From assembly GCA_025331125.1 (NCBI GenBank), contig JAOALB010000081.1:1-64000 (forward strand): DNA of 64,000 nt, written 5' to 3'. Both the position numbers and the translations under genes were made by a program. The notes under the pieces are model-generated. The model was not told the origin of the DNA. It searched no databases and was given only the letters and a program-made list of their open reading frames with translations. The stretch comes from Mycogone perniciosa (lineage: Eukaryota > Ascomycota > Sordariomycetes > Hypocreales > Hypocreaceae). The stretch's first letter is position 1. Every line of letters begins with the position of its first letter. Positions 43,439-55,098 of this stretch are shown here, one piece after another.

Positions 43439-45520
43439 ATGGGCAAACAGTCCGGAGCCGGCAGACCTCGCACGAGATCAAGCGCAACGATGAATAGTCC
43501 CCAAGACGAGAGCCATGGTCCCTTGAACAAAACTGACACGCCGCACGACTCGATTCACACAAATTTCATCAAAGATAAAAAACCCAGGCCATGGTTTCTT
43601 TCACCATGGCTCGCCTGTCTGGCCTTCACAATGTTCGCGAGTGTGTTGACATTCCGACTTCTTGGGTCGTTTGCACATGAGCGCACTGAAGGAACACTCG
43701 CACCCTCTTGCGTCATACCCGACCTCATCAGCCAACTTTCTATTCCCTTGCACCCGGTGGAGCACTCTGCAAGGGGTCCAACAACTCTGCCCTTTGAGTG
43801 GAACATCACTATAGGATGGAGAGCCCCAGACGGAGTGGAGAAGCAGGTGTATCTTGTTAACGGTATGCACGCGCCGTTCAGACTTGAACAACGCCGTTCA
43901 AAAAGTCACATGGATAGAAACTGACGAAATGCTGATAAAAATCACATAGGTCAGTTCCCCGGGCCAACTATTGAGGCCCGTTCTGGAGACCGGATAATTG
44001 TACATGTTCACAATAGCCTAGAGACTGAAGACGTCTCCCTGCATTGGCATGGCCTGCGTATGCAAGGCTTCAATGCCATGGACAGGGCCGTGGGGTTCAC
44101 CCAGTGTCCTATTCCTGCCGGCGGTGACTTTGTCTATGATTTCAGGATCGGCGACGATGAGCACGGCACATTCTGGTGGCACAGTCACTCCCAGGTCCAG
44201 AGAGGAGATGGACTCTTTGGCGGACTAGTCGTTCATCAGCCTCGCCAGAACCACGACAGCGCGCCAGGCGATGAGGCCCTCCTCCTTGTGAGTGATTGGT
44301 TCCACCGCAAACAGACAGAGATACTTGCCTGGTATGCGAATGCAGCAAGCGTTGGGAATGAGCCTGTCCCAGACTCTATTCTCATCAATGGCCATGGAAG
44401 ATACAATTGCTCCATGGCTGTCCCTGCCAGACCGGTGCAATGCAGCCCTGTGACACTGGATAGCTTTCCTCCACTGCTCCAAAGGTCAACTGCCCAAACA
44501 CGGCTAAGGATCATAAATACGGGGACGATTGCGGGTTTGACTTTGGCAGTCGACGGAGCCAGTCTTCAGCCGTTGGAGGTCGATGGGGGTTGCCCAGTAG
44601 ACGCGCAGCCGACAGACTCCATCGGTATCCTATATCCCGGTGAGAGGGTCGACTTGGCTCTTGAATGGAAGGGAAATCATCCTGAACAACCGTGGTTGAA
44701 TATATACCTCGATGACGAGTAAGTGCAGCAGAGCAGACACTTCAGTCTGAGCTCAAAAACTAACCAAGTTAGGAATTTTGGGTTTCGAAATCCAGCCTTG
44801 GACCCAAATCACACCTTTCCCGCTCTTCCAGAAACTCTTGATGCAGTCGATAAGGGTCAAGCGCCTCCATTGGAACTCGGCCATCGCCACCAGAACCTTG
44901 CCACCCTTTCTTCTACCAAAAGGCCAAGTCCAGTCATCCCCGCAAGTGCGGAAGAGACTATAGTTTTTTATCTTAAGACCCAGAAACTCTCAGTGTACGG
45001 AAACAGACCCATGGGATTCATAAACCACACGTCGTGGCGGCCACAAGCTCTGCCGTTGCTTTCACAGAACCGCTCTTCTTGGGACTCTCGCCAATTTGTT
45101 CCATTTATTGGGGCCGGGTCAGAGCCGACAAACGTCAAGCTTGTCCTCAACAATCTTGACGATGGTTCTCATCCTGTCCATCTTCACGGCTACTCGTTCC
45201 ATGTTCTGTCATCATATCGCGCTGAGGGCCGCAACGGGTTCGGCAGCTATAACCCATATGAAACTCCAGAGGATGAATCTCCAGGGTCATGGAACCGGGA
45301 CAAACCCCTCCAAAAAGATACGATTAGCGTGCCCAGAAGGGGACACGTGGTACTCACATTCATGGCAGATAATCCGGGCATATGGATGCTGCATTGCCAC
45401 ATGTTGGTCCATACGGGGGCGGGTATGGTGGCGGGACTTCATATTGGCGGTGTGGACGACGAGCAACATGTAGATGGGCTAGATGCGTCGGCGGCGAAAC
45501 TGTGTGACGCTTCCAAGTAA
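43439..45520 (+). CDS. Membrane-anchored multicopper oxidase (laccase/ferroxidase-like)
   Basis: Exons 43439-43862, 43950-44718 and 44773-45520 give 646 residues. Unlike secreted laccases it has a ~50-residue hydrophilic N-terminus and a single helix (WLACLAFTMFASVLTFRLL, about 57-75), so it is probably a type II membrane protein with its catalytic domains outside. All four copper-ligand sets are present: HWH at 173-175, HSH at 219-221, HPVHLHG and HCHMLVHTG. The axial position of the type-1 site after the last set is Met (GAGMVAG). GQFPGPTIEA opens the first cupredoxin domain. The family oxidises phenols or metal ions with reduction of O2 to water. No iron permease lies beside it, so a Fet3-like role is not supported by context. 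Confidence 0.88.
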
Positions 45521-45739
45521 TGAGATCACGAGACATCTGTACACAGTACTTCGTAGTGTAAGGTTTGAATAAATTTTGGTTTCATTCAACATTAATCTGT
45601 ATGAGACATAGGGTATGGTTCAACTGTGAAACATCAACAAAGGGGGTATATGCAAACAACAATCCAAATACGTCGCCATCCAGTGATCCAAAAAAAAAAG
45701 AAGAAGAAAGCTCTTCCCTTGCAGGAATAAGCATGTCGA

Positions 45740-46567
45740 CTACCAAAGAGTCCAAGAATAAAGTAAAGGGAAGAGGGGAAGTATTGCCACCAATAGTATG
45801 GAGCTTGGGGAATTCAGAGTTGATGCCATGTTCTCCTCGTTGCCAACACCCGCCGGTGCTAGCTGGCCTGACCCGGCCACAACCCTCTTGCCACTTGGAT
45901 ATTGGATGTTGTACACGGGATCACCCTTAAGCGCCGTGGGTAACCCCAATGTGGTAGGACAGGCTGCTTGGTTCGCAGCCGGCCAATCCAGAGTGCATGT
46001 CTCATCAGATCCCAAGGTACATATTGAATCGAGGATGTTGTACAAGACATAGTTCTTGGCGACCCAGCTGTTGGGTTGTCCGAGGCAGCTCGCCAGAAAG
46101 TTCATGCTGTTGGCCGCGCTAAGGGGAAGCTTGTTGTCCTTTGTGTGAAGAAGACTGGCACAATTGGAAACGTCCACGTTCTCGGTCGCCATGGCCACGG
46201 CTCCGCCTGCTGTGGGCTTGTCTGTCGCAGAATACCCTGTGTAGAGGTAGTTCCAGGCATCATAGCTGACATCGTGTGCGCCTTGGGACTGATCGACGCG
46301 AAGGAGGTAGACCTTGCGGTTCTCGTACTCTAGAGAAACGCAGATGTTGTTGCAGTCAATGGGGTAGGGCCAGTAGGCAACTCGATCGGTGTTAACCTTG
46401 CAGCCCAGCACACCTATTGAAGACGAGAAGCTGTCGTGGGGAGTGGCCCAGACAGTCTCACCGCGTCGGGCTGCTGCGGATAAGGCGGGTCGCGCGAATA
46501 TCAGCGCAATGGCCTGTGAAAGAATGTGAAGGCGCATCGCCATCGTCTTCGGCTTCGTCGTCATCAT
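45740..46567 (-). CDS. Secreted, probably GPI-anchored Cys-containing protein
   Basis: Intronless, up to 275 residues. An N-terminal hydrophobic signal (LHILSQAIALIFARPALSA) and a hydrophobic C-terminal tail (ILLVAILPLFPLLYSW) preceded by small residues indicate export and GPI anchoring at the cell surface. The mature part has paired Cys motifs (GVLGCKVN, DCNNICVSL, SNCASLL, ETCTLDW) and WPYPIDCNNICVSLEYENRKVYLLRVD, a pattern I associate with uncharacterised fungal extracellular proteins. No catalytic motif is visible. Two Met codons start the frame and a third (MAMRL) lies just before the signal, so the exact start is uncertain. Its 3' end faces that of the multicopper oxidase, 220 bp away. 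Confidence 0.75.
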   Translation of the reverse strand: MMTTKPKTMAMRLHILSQAIALIFARPALSAAARRGETVWATPHDSFSSSIGVLGCKVNTDRVAYWPYPIDCNNICVSLEYENRKVYLLRVDQSQGAHDVSYDAWNYLYTGYSATDKPTAGGAVAMATENVDVSNCASLLHTKDNKLPLSAANSMNFLASCLGQPNSWVAKNYVLYNILDSICTLGSDETCTLDWPAANQAACPTTLGLPTALKGDPVYNIQYPSGKRVVAGSGQLAPAGVGNEENMASTLNSPSSILLVAILPLFPLLYSWTLW

Positions 46568-47104
46568 AAGGAATGGGTGCCCCGGAAAAGGCCGACCGGG
46601 GCCTGTGGATCGAAACGAGCGGCAGGCCGCACGCCTTTGCGGCGGATTGGAAGGGAATGTTTGAGTTGAAACACTCGCTGAAGGTGGAAAAGGAAAAAAC
46701 GCACGACAATCGAGATGAAAATCTGGGGGAGATTGAGTGCCTGAATGCGAGGAACCTGGCTATTCCTGTCCAAGACTAGCGTCACAAATTTCTGCAGGGG
46801 AATTTCCCTATTAGGCAGGGTACCCGCCGTTGGAAAACGTGGCAGTCGGATTTTCCTCCACTCCTCTTCGTCCTTCATCTCCATAAGGCTTGCATGACTG
46901 TTCTTTCACAACAGACAGAACTGACATTTGGATCATATAGCGGAGCATGAAAAATATGCCATTAATACCTTATTACTAATAAATTCCAAACTGAAAGTCA
47001 CTTAAAAGAGCGTGAAGGGTTCTGGGAGCATACATAATTTGTGAACAGTAGTCTGCTAATGTCAGACAACGAACGACCATTATCAAATTCACCCAGCATC
47101 CCCT
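46568..47104. other. Intergenic region
   Basis: Promoter side of the GPI-type gene. No gene recognised. Confidence 0.4.
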
Positions 47105-47454
47105 TCATTTCTTAAGATGCAAAGCCTCCTTCACCTTGTCCATTTTGGAGTGATGCTGACCCTGCTTCTGATCACCAGTGCCCGTGCCAGTACCTGTCGA
47201 TGTGGATGTGGATGTGTTATATGTGTCGCCAGTGGTGCCGGTAGTGGTGTCCTCGCCGTATGTATAGCCGAGTCCTTCATCGTCGGGAGTAGTCATGGCC
47301 TGATCGCCATGAGCCTTGACATTCAATTAGCACACCCACAACTAGAGATATTCAGATGGTCCCCACGTACCCTTTGCTCCTCGACCTCGGCGTTGTGGAT
47401 GAGGTCATGGGTTTCTATAGCCGCCTCATCGGTAATACCGCCTTGTCCACTCAT
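47105..47454 (-). CDS. Small hydrophilic Thr/Gly-repeat protein
   Basis: Exons 47454-47371 and 47314-47105 give 97 residues; the 56-bp intron has donor GTACGT and branch GCTAAT. The N-terminal part (MSGQGGITDEAAIETHDLI) is acidic. The middle has alternating Thr/Ser and Thr/Gly dipeptides (TSTSTSTGTGTGTG), and the end is basic and helical (KMDKVKEALHLKK). There is no signal peptide, and Cys and Trp are absent. Composition and length match the small heat-soluble, stress- or starvation-induced proteins of filamentous fungi; the KVKEALH tail is common among them. Function is not known. Confidence 0.7.
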
Positions 47455-50292
47455 GATGATAGCTGTAAGTAATTGTTGCTTCGTGTTAAGTTGAAGATGT
47501 TTGACCGAGTCAGATGAAGGTAGAATCATGCAAGTGAGAATAATATTGTGACAGCCGTTGAGGAGAAACAAACTTTCTTATATCCCTACGACGATCTGTA
47601 ACAAGTTTTCGTCATTATGTCCGTGGCTCCCGGTCGTGTGATGCCATTCAACGTCATAGAGAGTGTCACCAAACTCAAAGCCTCGAATGGCAGCATCAAT
47701 ACCCCGCCCCTGCGATCAGCCATCGTCGACGGATCAAGCTTGACCGTTCGAAAAACTTACACTGGACTGTGTATTCAATGGGTTTTGTTTGATACGTCTC
47801 CGTGGGCCATTCACTGTGTGTGACAATATGATGGAGTGCTTGGAAAAGATGGTCCCTTCGATTTGGCGTTCTGAAGAGTGGAGAAGCGGAAGTTGTGGCG
47901 TAAATACGTAAACAACACTCCCTTCTATCCACTGCGAGAAAGGTAATATAGTTGTGAATATTGGCTAATAATATGAAACGAGAACACGGAACACCATTAA
48001 AGGCTATGGTGAATGTACAAATATGGAGCACTCACGACGCAGCATAGTACACTAAACTGTTTTAATGCTACTGGGCATTTGGAATAATTAAGCATACTTG
48101 TGGGATGGTAACGCCTAATAAATCATCCCTTATGCATCCGCAGCCACTTTACCGGCCATGTTAGGCCCTGGAGCACATCAAAACTTTGTCTAGGGCCGGG
48201 TCGGGTCTCGCTCCCGGGTATGTTATATGCTGCCAGGCCTACGAAGTACAACTCCGGTGACGGTTGACAGCGTGCATATGCGAGGCGTGAAACGCACATG
48301 CACAACTAAGACCGCCATGGCCTTTACTATTTTCGGTAATTTGAAGGAGCTTGTGGAAAACATACTCAGTGGATATATTCGAATGATACTAAAGGAGACA
48401 TAGACGCGAAACAATTGCCTATACAAGTCTCTGTCTAACGGGTAATGGCTTACCAATGCCTCCCATCTCAGGCACTTCGATGCTAAGGACTGTTGTAAGA
48501 GGATGGTGGTAGCGGTGTCTGTCGCCTTGCAAGACTATTATGTCTCAACAGTTACTCGTACGCCTGCATCCATCCAAAACAGCCTGCTTCGCTGGGATCT
48601 TGGTGATTCTAAACCAGCTATGGCAAAATTGCATAACTACAGATGGTAAGCCAAAGTGGAGTATCTGTGCAAAGCCTCTTACCAAGAGTTCTCCAAATGA
48701 TTAGTACTTTGGTCTCGCCAGCCTCAAATACAGGACGCGTGTGTATCTTCCTTCGTGACTTTGAGAGGACGAGTTCTCGTATTAGATACGATGGTCCTCA
48801 GTCACAGATATTAGCGAATGCTTGTACTAACAAGTAGAGGATGTTCTCGACTTTGTTCATCACCATTAATATAATCAGTTAAAATAAATGGCTTCAGCCC
48901 GACCCCACAAACTAGGGGTTTATACCGAGTGCCCCGTATTCATCATCAGTGATGACGCGTAGGCCAACAATAGAACAGACTTGATGCTTGATATCCATGA
49001 TGGATTTTTCGGGTGCAACTCGTATGTGGTCTAATACTCTAGTAACGTTGCGGGCAGCAGTTACTACTTGTAGATAGCCAAGTTTTCAGTGACGCGGCCG
49101 TAGACAGCAAGCCACAGTCGTTATCTCTACAACAACTTGTATTCGGACTCGCACACTTCGGACGGCAGGCAAGGTTGTTCGTAGAGTTGTTTATTGCGGG
49201 CGCAGAATCGATATTGGCAGTAGTAGTACGGAGTAGTAGTCGTAGTAATCTCAATGCCAATTTTCAAGGTGTACGTACCCCTTTTGGAGTTGATTATATT
49301 GGTTTTGCTGCTCAACTGTCGTTGTATGTACTCGTACCACTTGGTATACAGAGGTGGTGGGCTGGTGAACACGAAGTGGCCAAGGCTTCCAATTGTGTGT
49401 GTTGTGATGCATTCCCCCACAAAACGGAGGATAGTACGGAGTACTAGTACAGGAGGATCGGAAACTTTTTGTCGGATACCCGCAATACGATCTCATTTTC
49501 CGTATCATTGAAGCGGTTCGGAAAGAAAAGACTGGTTAGTGTTGCTTCATGCTGAAGCCATTCCTTATCCAGATGATCCGATGCGAATGCGATGGATGAT
49601 GGATCGGGCGACTCGGCCGTACGGCTTTCTTAATGCCACCTCATGAGTCAGTTTGGCTAGCCACAGAATACCTCCTAAGGTACGGAGTACGGAGTGCAGA
49701 AAAATATGGGCGTGGCAATGCCGACATGGTGCATATTATTATGGTATCACCAAACAGAATGTGGTTCTTATTGGTGAGATTGATTAAAGACTAATGGGCC
49801 AAGGCGCAGTCATCGACAAGCTACCACGTGCCTCTGGCGGCCGAATCAGTCTACCGTTAGTTATGTAATACCTAAGGTACCTCATTGATAGCTTCCGAAG
49901 CAGCCTCGTGCCATCAGAACCCATGAGCATTGGTTCTAGAGCACACCGGCTAAGGTACTACTCCAGTAAGTCATTTTTTGTCACACTTTAGCGTGCCGCC
50001 ATTGACCCTCACTTGATAGTGGTCTAATAGCGCGCTAGGAGAATGGAGCAGGTTGACTGACCTCTGAGAGGAGCGTCATCACCATGAATACCTAGTACCA
50101 TGTCTGTCTGTACTTCGTTCGGAGTACATTCTACTACTACTACTACTCCTCCTCCATTACAATATAAAAGCTCCCATCTCCCGCGTCCACCGAGTGATAT
50201 GCAGCTTCGAAAGCGATCGGCCAGATCTGCATCTGCTGGCCAGTGAGACATTGCCAATTCGTGCTTCGCTTGCGTTCGCTCAGCAACCAACC
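47455..50292. other. 2.8-kb gene-free interval
   Basis: No supported gene. TACGGAGTAC-type motifs at 49227, 49435-49444 and 49681-49697 (tandem), and a TAG-type microsatellite at 49220-49245. A CTACTACTACTACTACTCC tract at 50131-50149 lies about 150 bp upstream of the next start codon, with a TATAAAA-like box at 50162. Confidence 0.45.
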
Positions 50293-51852
50293 ATGAGGTT
50301 CCCTTCAATTCTACCAGCCATTGCTGGTCTTACTCTCTTCCCGGGAGCTTCGCTTTCGCCGGCCTCTGCAGCTACCATCATGCCTCGAGACACGGTTTCG
50401 CCGCCCGGAAGGCTCTCCCTTGACGAGAGCAGGGCGCATTTCACATTCAAATATTCCACCTCAACCCCAGGCTCCAAGAATTGGATCGCCGTCTACCACC
50501 CTTACCATGGCGCCCCCGACAACGAGAAGTTTGTTGATGCTTCACTGACCTGGGCGTACGCTCCTGACAAGGACGGCCGAGTCCAAGTCGACGTGTCTAA
50601 ACTACAGCCGGGGTATTACAGGGCTTACTTTCTGGCAAACGATGGCTATCAGTGGCTTGCCAAACCAATCGATGTCCTCCTCCCGGGCAGTGGCCCCATT
50701 CAATTCATCACCAGCTTGATCACGACCCAGAACGTCCGGCAAGGAACTCACTTTGAGGCCAAGGTCGGAGGCTTGATAGCCAATCCTAAGGATACAAACA
50801 CAACATTCACCAAGCTCTCTGTTCGTGGTGATGATTGGGTTAACGTCTCGCCCGATGGATCCCTCTCTGGCACACCTGGATATTCCGATCACGACGGTAA
50901 CTTCGTGGTCAAGGCAACTGCCAGTGACGGCAGCTCCGCCACCATTGCAGTCCATATCCCCGTCAAGCTCGCTGAAAAGCCCCTTGTCAAGGAGCTCAAG
51001 GTCATGTCCTACAACATGTGGTTCGGCGGCAGCAAGGTCAACGACTACCACAACAAGCAAGTTCGCTTCCTGATCAACAGTAACGTCGACATTGTCGGCC
51101 TGCAGGAGAGCTGGAACGGTCAGGCAACCCGTCTGGCCCAAGCCCTGGGGTGGTATTCATGGCAGAGTCACGAAGTCGGCATCATCAGCCGCTATCCCAT
51201 CGTGCAAAGGTACCCGGAGCAAGCTGCCGGCGGCTCTGTCCGCATCGACCTGGGCAATGACGATAGTCAGGTCGTCGTTTGGAATGTTCACCTCGGATAT
51301 GATCCCTATGGCCCCTACGACTTCTGCTTCGACCACATGCCTCTAAACAAGGTGCTTGACCGCGAGTGGCAATCGGGACGTACCCCACAGATAATGGAAA
51401 TCGTTAGCGCTATGCAAGATAAGTTGTCCGACGCCGATGACGTCCCCGTTTTGCTTCTCGGCGATTTCAACGCGCCTTCGCATCTGGACTGGACAGACGC
51501 CAACAAGGACGCCCACTGTGGCATCGGCTACACCCCCTGGCCAACTTCGGAGTTCCCCATCAAGGCTGGGCTGATCGACTCGTTCCGCAAGGCGCACCCG
51601 GATCCGCACACCGAGCCTGGTATTACCTGGTCGCCGATTTACCTCGAAAATAATGGCCGTCCTGAGCCACTGGACAGAATCGACTTCGTGTACCACAAAG
51701 GGATCCGTCTCAAGGTTCTGGAGTCGGAGGCCATTGTCGCTGGCAAACCCCAACCAGAGCCGCATCACCAGGACAATGAATGGACATCTGATCACAGGGC
51801 TGTGTTGACCACTTACAAACTGTTGGCTCGGGGTGGTAGAGACGATCTGTAG
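50293..51852 (+). CDS. Secreted endonuclease/exonuclease/phosphatase-fold hydrolase
   Basis: Intronless, 519 residues. The start at 50293 places a signal peptide (FPSILPAIAGLTLF) at the N-terminus. Residues ~40-230 are beta-rich, with an Ig-like region (SPDGSLSGTPGYSDHDGNF) like those preceding secreted hydrolase domains. From 235 the EEP fold follows with its catalytic set: Asn241 (SYNMW), Glu272 (LQES), Asp391 and Asn393 (GDFNAP), Asp500-His501 (SDHRAV). Such enzymes cleave phosphodiester bonds in nucleic acids, phosphoinositides or sphingomyelin; export suggests extracellular nucleic acid or lipid as substrate. The Ig-like domain may bind a surface. Substrate choice cannot be made from sequence. 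Confidence 0.85.
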   Translation: MRFPSILPAIAGLTLFPGASLSPASAATIMPRDTVSPPGRLSLDESRAHFTFKYSTSTPGSKNWIAVYHPYHGAPDNEKFVDASLTWAYAPDKDGRVQVDVSKLQPGYYRAYFLANDGYQWLAKPIDVLLPGSGPIQFITSLITTQNVRQGTHFEAKVGGLIANPKDTNTTFTKLSVRGDDWVNVSPDGSLSGTPGYSDHDGNFVVKATASDGSSATIAVHIPVKLAEKPLVKELKVMSYNMWFGGSKVNDYHNKQVRFLINSNVDIVGLQESWNGQATRLAQALGWYSWQSHEVGIISRYPIVQRYPEQAAGGSVRIDLGNDDSQVVVWNVHLGYDPYGPYDFCFDHMPLNKVLDREWQSGRTPQIMEIVSAMQDKLSDADDVPVLLLGDFNAPSHLDWTDANKDAHCGIGYTPWPTSEFPIKAGLIDSFRKAHPDPHTEPGITWSPIYLENNGRPEPLDRIDFVYHKGIRLKVLESEAIVAGKPQPEPHHQDNEWTSDHRAVLTTYKLLARGGRDDL

Positions 51853-52428
51853 AGTACCACAAAGGAACTAGGGCAGGTCTATGGAGTACAAGAGCTTGAC
51901 TTGCATGGTTAGGGGGTCTGGCATCGGGCGTATGGATGGACTGGAGGGACACTACGCATTTCTTTTTCTTTTGGCGCATGGTTTTCTGGGACCTCGTGGA
52001 TTATACAAACGGGCACATATGGGACAGGACGTGATTATGGGCATGGGCATGGGCATGCATGGGAAGACAAACAATACCCTGGGCACTTTAATGGATCGCA
52101 TGATGTGAATGGGACTTGGGCTATAAAGGCATCTACGGAACACTCAACGTAGCATTTGCTAGTCATCTGACGAAGATAGACATACATCTATCAATCATCC
52201 ATGAAATCATGTATATCATTTCATCCTACTGTCTCTGGTCACCAAGTGTGATTGTGTTAGTACTACTACCTTCTTAGCCTGCCAAGCATCACATGCACGT
52301 TTACGCAAGGACAGACAGGGTTGTACGGGAATGGAGCCCCAAGTGAGGGGAAATAAATCAAGCTCCACCTATTCATCTACAGACCTGGCCGTCAAAAAAA
52401 ATCTAGAATAAGTGAGGGGAAAGGGGAC
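51853..52428. other. Intergenic region
   Basis: Short direct repeat of GGGCATGGGCATGGGCATG at 52038-52056. No gene recognised. Confidence 0.4.
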
Positions 52429-52442
52429 AAAAAGGAAAAAAA
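52429..52442 (-). terminator. RNA polymerase III terminator of tRNA-Phe
   Basis: On the minus strand, directly 3' of the tRNA, runs of seven and five T residues (52442-52436 and 52433-52429). This is the usual oligo-T stop for Pol III. Confidence 0.75.
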
Positions 52443-52446
52443 GAAA

Positions 52447-52544
52447 TGCGGCCAGTGTGACTCGAACACACGACCTTCAGATAGGCATCCGTAGGATTGA
52501 AGTTTTGCTTCAGTCTGACGATCTCCCAGCTGATCTATGGCCGC
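52447..52544 (-). tRNA. tRNA-Phe (anticodon GAA) with 25-nt intron
   Basis: Cloverleaf folds completely on the minus strand: acceptor stem GCGGCCA/TGGCCGC (7 bp), D stem GATC/GATC, anticodon stem TCAGA/TCTGA, T stem GTGTG/CACAC with loop TTCGAGT, and discriminator A at 52447. The loop reads CTGAAG-intron-A, so the anticodon is GAA. The 25-nt intron follows position 37 and contains ACTTCA, which can pair with the anticodon TGAA, the standard substrate form for the splicing endonuclease. Confidence 0.95.
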
Positions 52545-53995
52545 TGGATGAATGTTGGCAGAACAAATTACATTATATATGCCTCTCACTAAGGCGAAGG
52601 CTTGGACATTATTGCAACTCACCCCAATCCAATTCCCATCCATGTCCCATGGATAGGCTGTGATAAAGATTGGGATCGAGCCTTTCTTCTCCTTTCTCTG
52701 GAAATATTGTGGAATGATTTGACGACTGAATTGAGTGAAACTTCCACAAAATTCAGGCTACACCAAAAAGGGTCTCCCGAGGTAAAATAACGTGAACATA
52801 TACTACAGGTCTTGAGGGGCGTCTGAGGGGCGTCTGAGGGGTGGCATCAAATGTACGTCATCTCACCCCTCTTGTTTATCTTGGAACACCTCTGCTATGT
52901 GAGGACGGCACTGGAACACGTTGATCTACCTTGGTGCCTCATGTTAAAGCATGATGTCTGCGGTTTCGAAAAGGAAATAGGTGGTGTTTCCTTGTCAATT
53001 CATTCACTTTCAGCTGGTAAACCTCATCTGCTTTGTACGTGAATGGGATCTGTAGGACCATACTCACCTTGGTAGGCATGAATCAGAAGGCAATGGGCAC
53101 ATCAGTAACCCTGTTCATACTTCCCTAAGCAGTGAATTTACCAAAGCAACTTACCATCCCTCGGATCTACCACTCCAGTATTCGGATATGGCTGCTGCTG
53201 TACTCCGTAGATTCAACAACAGATCAAGAAAAGAAATAACTATGGCCTGGATGATGGTAAATGCAACCTTATTTTCATCCGATGGACCCGTAATCCTTCT
53301 TATGCTATATTCCCTTACTTCACAGAACGAGTCCTTTGGCAATATGTCACAGAACCGCCCTGTCACTCGAGGAGAGTTCGAGACGTTGGCGCACGGGATG
53401 GCTTTATTCATTGACCTATACAAAGTACTTTATGCAAGTCCCCTTGTTTATGTTCCACCTAGCGATGAATTTGGTACCAGGGCGCCGAATCTATATAGCG
53501 TGAGGCATTCTAGCAACGGCTTTAAAATATTGCCAGGGGCGGGTGATCGTGGATGAAGGTTCTTGGTTCGAAGTGTCAAGTATCCAAACCGGAGGAACGT
53601 CACGGAACGTCATCCTCATCAGGTGGCCATATTCAGGGGATAAAATGTCTTCCTCCCGATCGAGGAAGCTAGGGCATCTTCAGGGATAAATACAGTCAAC
53701 ATGGTGACCCTACTTCTGTGCTTCCTTCGCGCCGCCTTGGTACTAGCTGCGTACCGTCAGCCCCTTTACCCTCCCTAATAACAACAGAGTTCAGAGTCTA
53801 ATCCTATGATTGAGGCATCCTTCACTTTTCATGTTTAGGTGCTGCTAAGGCCAATCTCTTGAAAGCCTTTCCTTTTATGCGAATGCTGTAAAACAAATCA
53901 AATCTCCCCAGGTTCGGGCAATGCTCCAGCCTCCATGATATCAGAGGACCAACTGCCTAAATTCGCCGATCCCCGATGTCGATGTCGAAGTCCGA
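52545..53995. other. Intergenic region
   Basis: A GAGGGGCGTCT unit is repeated in tandem at about 52813-52840, and TACTCCGTA occurs at 53201-53209. No supported gene. Confidence 0.4.
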
Positions 53996-55098
53996 TCAAG
54001 ACTGCTGTGAATATAGAGCTGCTGACCCATCGGGCGACACATACTGTAATTCGACCATCGGCACATTTGGTGTGTCTCTCGTTAGCATCTGTTGTCCCGA
54101 GTCTCTACCATCCTGACGACGGAGACGGGCAACTCTTTTAATAATTGGTCGAAGTGTTGCGGCGGAAGATGCTATGAGCGCCATACCAACCTCAATTGTT
54201 GACCAGATCCATATGTCAGGGTTGACCCAAATCTTATTTAGATCCTCAAGGAGGCGGAGATATGGAATCCTTGCTATAGTTGCGATACAGGCACTGGTAT
54301 GAAGTTAGTGATAGAATGGCAGGATGGATATATGCGAGACACTTACAGTGATCCAAGCCCCAGTACCAATGCTATATATCCCTTTGTACTTGCGGCCATG
54401 TTCATTTTCCAGACGATAAAGAGGGGAAGAATAGCAAGTGTCCAATCTACAACTATAATTGTTATTGCATGAGCCCACGAGATACCAACCACAGAGCTGG
54501 TAGCCACGCAAGACTTTTGCAGAGCAGGGTCGGTCACCTGTCTCCAGAATGCCGACGGAGGATGGCATTGGAAAAGCTGAAAAAAGAAGGCTGCCGTACC
54601 AAAGCCAGCCACCACAATGACCAGAAGATAAAGGATGTTTCGTATAATCTTTGTAAATGCAAACCGAAAGAGAAAGATGGACACCGATAATTTAATAGAG
54701 GTAGCTGATAAATTATACATCATCTCGAAGAAAAATGCGTACTAAGAATGATATTCAGTTAATTGCGATTTATGTGTTTTCGAGAAGGTGGCATTACTTC
54801 AAGTCCCAATTCCAACGTTACAGGAGATAGATTCCTAGGATCTTGGCCCAATCCTCCCTTTTGAACACATAATATGGCGAATGAGCAAAGAAGATAAAGA
54901 AAAATCTATAGTAGATATCAGTAATTTAGACTCATGAAATAGGGTGGGTGGAAATACCAGTGTCACGACGGCAAGAGCATCATCGATACCAAAACATGGT
55001 CTGAGGACGATACGCGCATAACAGCGCAGTGAAACGACTATTGTGGACACAAGAATAAAGAATATTGCTATAATAATGAATGTCTCTCCTCCCGACAT
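53996..55098 (-). CDS. SAT4/PTH11-type seven-transmembrane protein (fungal rhodopsin-like domain)
   Basis: Exons 55098-54958, 54905-54798, 54741-54347 and 54293-53996 sum to 942 nt, 313 residues. Seven hydrophobic helices: FIIIAIFFILVSTIVV; DALAVVTLIFLYLLC; YNLSATSIKLSVSIFLF; ILYLLVIVVAGFGTAAFFF; AHAITIIVVDWTLAILPL; GYIALVLGLGSLACI; WSTIEVGMALIASSAA. Family marks are RCYARI with GIDDALAV after helix 1, the KLS in helix 3, FQCHPPSAFW in the loop after helix 4, and IWSTIEVGMALIA with LRPI at the end. There is no CFEM domain. This group includes PTH11-like receptors and many proteins of unknown role. An extra 5' exon cannot be excluded. All four exons are framed by GT-AG introns of 52-56 bp. Confidence 0.82.

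Noticed and set aside
32192..45520. Classical secondary-metabolite cluster
   Set aside because: Modifying enzymes and a regulator are present but no backbone synthase, cyclase or P450 was found in the window, so this name is not supported.
53151..53556. Overlapping frames on both strands around 53.2-53.6 kb
   Set aside because: No domain, signal or splice structure could be supported for either.
54798..54905. One-base lesion in the seven-helix protein similar to the three reported ones
   Set aside because: A first reading with the donor at 54821 gave a frame conflict; using the donor at 54797 (GTAATG) gives an intact 313-residue protein.
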